Assembly (NCBI GenBank): GCA_048158365.1
Contig: JBLLNL010000008.1
Length of the DNA stretch: 64,000 bases
Origin: Azoarcus_F sp048158365
GTDB taxonomy: Bacteria; Pseudomonadota; Gammaproteobacteria; Burkholderiales; Rhodocyclaceae
Direction: 5' to 3' (one strand)
Every line of letters starts with the position of its first letter. Within the stretch, counting starts at the first letter, position 1. The notes under the pieces were generated by a model, which saw only the letters and a list, made by a program, of their open reading frames with translations, was not told the DNA's origin and searched no databases. Position numbers and translations under genes: made by a program. This document shows, in pieces, positions 63,925-64,000 of the stretch.

Positions 63925-64000
63925 CCGTGTCGTGGGCCGCTGGAGGCTGTAGTTGATGAGTGGTGCGCCCAGGGAGTAAGGGCGCCACGGCCCCCTGATT

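Noticed and set aside
63925..64000. Start of a further gene or terminator after dnaB
   Set aside because: The 76 bases contain only a weak, interrupted GGTGCGCCC/GGGCGCC pairing and no credible start.

Overview
The window is a gene-dense, GC-rich stretch of what looks like a betaproteobacterial chromosome, possibly Rhodocyclales/Zoogloeaceae-like. That placement is inference from gene content and order: uvrA - MFS transporter - ssb, priB inside rpsF-priB-rpsR-rplI-dnaB, PP0621-type protein - pilS - pilR - ampD, GTP-dependent PEP carboxykinase and MaeB-type malic enzyme. Genes are tightly packed with many 4-base stop/start overlaps. I see no rRNA, tRNA, CRISPR array, prophage or transposase gene. 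Coordinates are for the given + strand.

Layout. 1-5.2 kb: 3'-truncated uvrA (-), MFS exporter, ssb, PatB-type C-S lyase (-). 5.3-8.3 kb: metallo-beta-lactamase hydrolase, secreted Sel1-repeat protein (-), tcdA, small CbiX chelatase. 8.3-12.9 kb: RND efflux operon (adaptor, permease, DUF2892 protein) behind a palindrome-bearing promoter. 12.9-16.3 kb: dsbB and ybiB (-), then two tandem beta-hydroxyacid dehydrogenase paralogues. 16.3-19.4 kb: a methylthioadenosine-salvage-like cluster with a FucA-type class II aldolase overlapping mtnA (-) and a divergent methionine-type aminotransferase. 19.4-24.4 kb: PP0621-type protein, pilS, pilR, ampD, lytic transglycosylase. 24.5-30.4 kb: aminotransferase, pckG (-) and divergent maeB, the C4/gluconeogenic node. 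30.5-37.6 kb: patatin, pbpG, IclR regulator (-) and a lutA-lutB-hydroxyacid dehydrogenase-lutC operon. 37.8-51.7 kb: two complete, non-identical Mrp cation/proton antiporter operons (each fused AB, C, D, E, F, G) flanking an RluF-like pseudouridine synthase and a small Cys-rich gene. 51.7-56.6 kb: glnS (-), crcB, a 165-bp MITE-like hairpin element, flavoprotein and DNA glycosylase (-), and a small membrane protein that looks internally deleted. 56.7-64 kb: hrpA, then rpsF-priB-rpsR-rplI, a clear terminator, and dnaB.

The most interesting points are: (i) an aldolase whose four catalytic/metal positions match FucA at a constant offset, translationally coupled to mtnA, suggesting a DHAP-shunt type of 5'-methylthioadenosine/5'-deoxyadenosine salvage; (ii) duplicated Mrp operons, the second preceded by a 12-codon upstream ORF with a strong ribosome site; (iii) a 165-bp terminal-inverted-repeat hairpin element; (iv) an IclR-like palindrome between iclR and the lut operon; (v) priB overlapping both neighbours; (vi) a probably decaying Yip1-like gene. 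Family assignments rest on motifs read by eye; no database search was possible.
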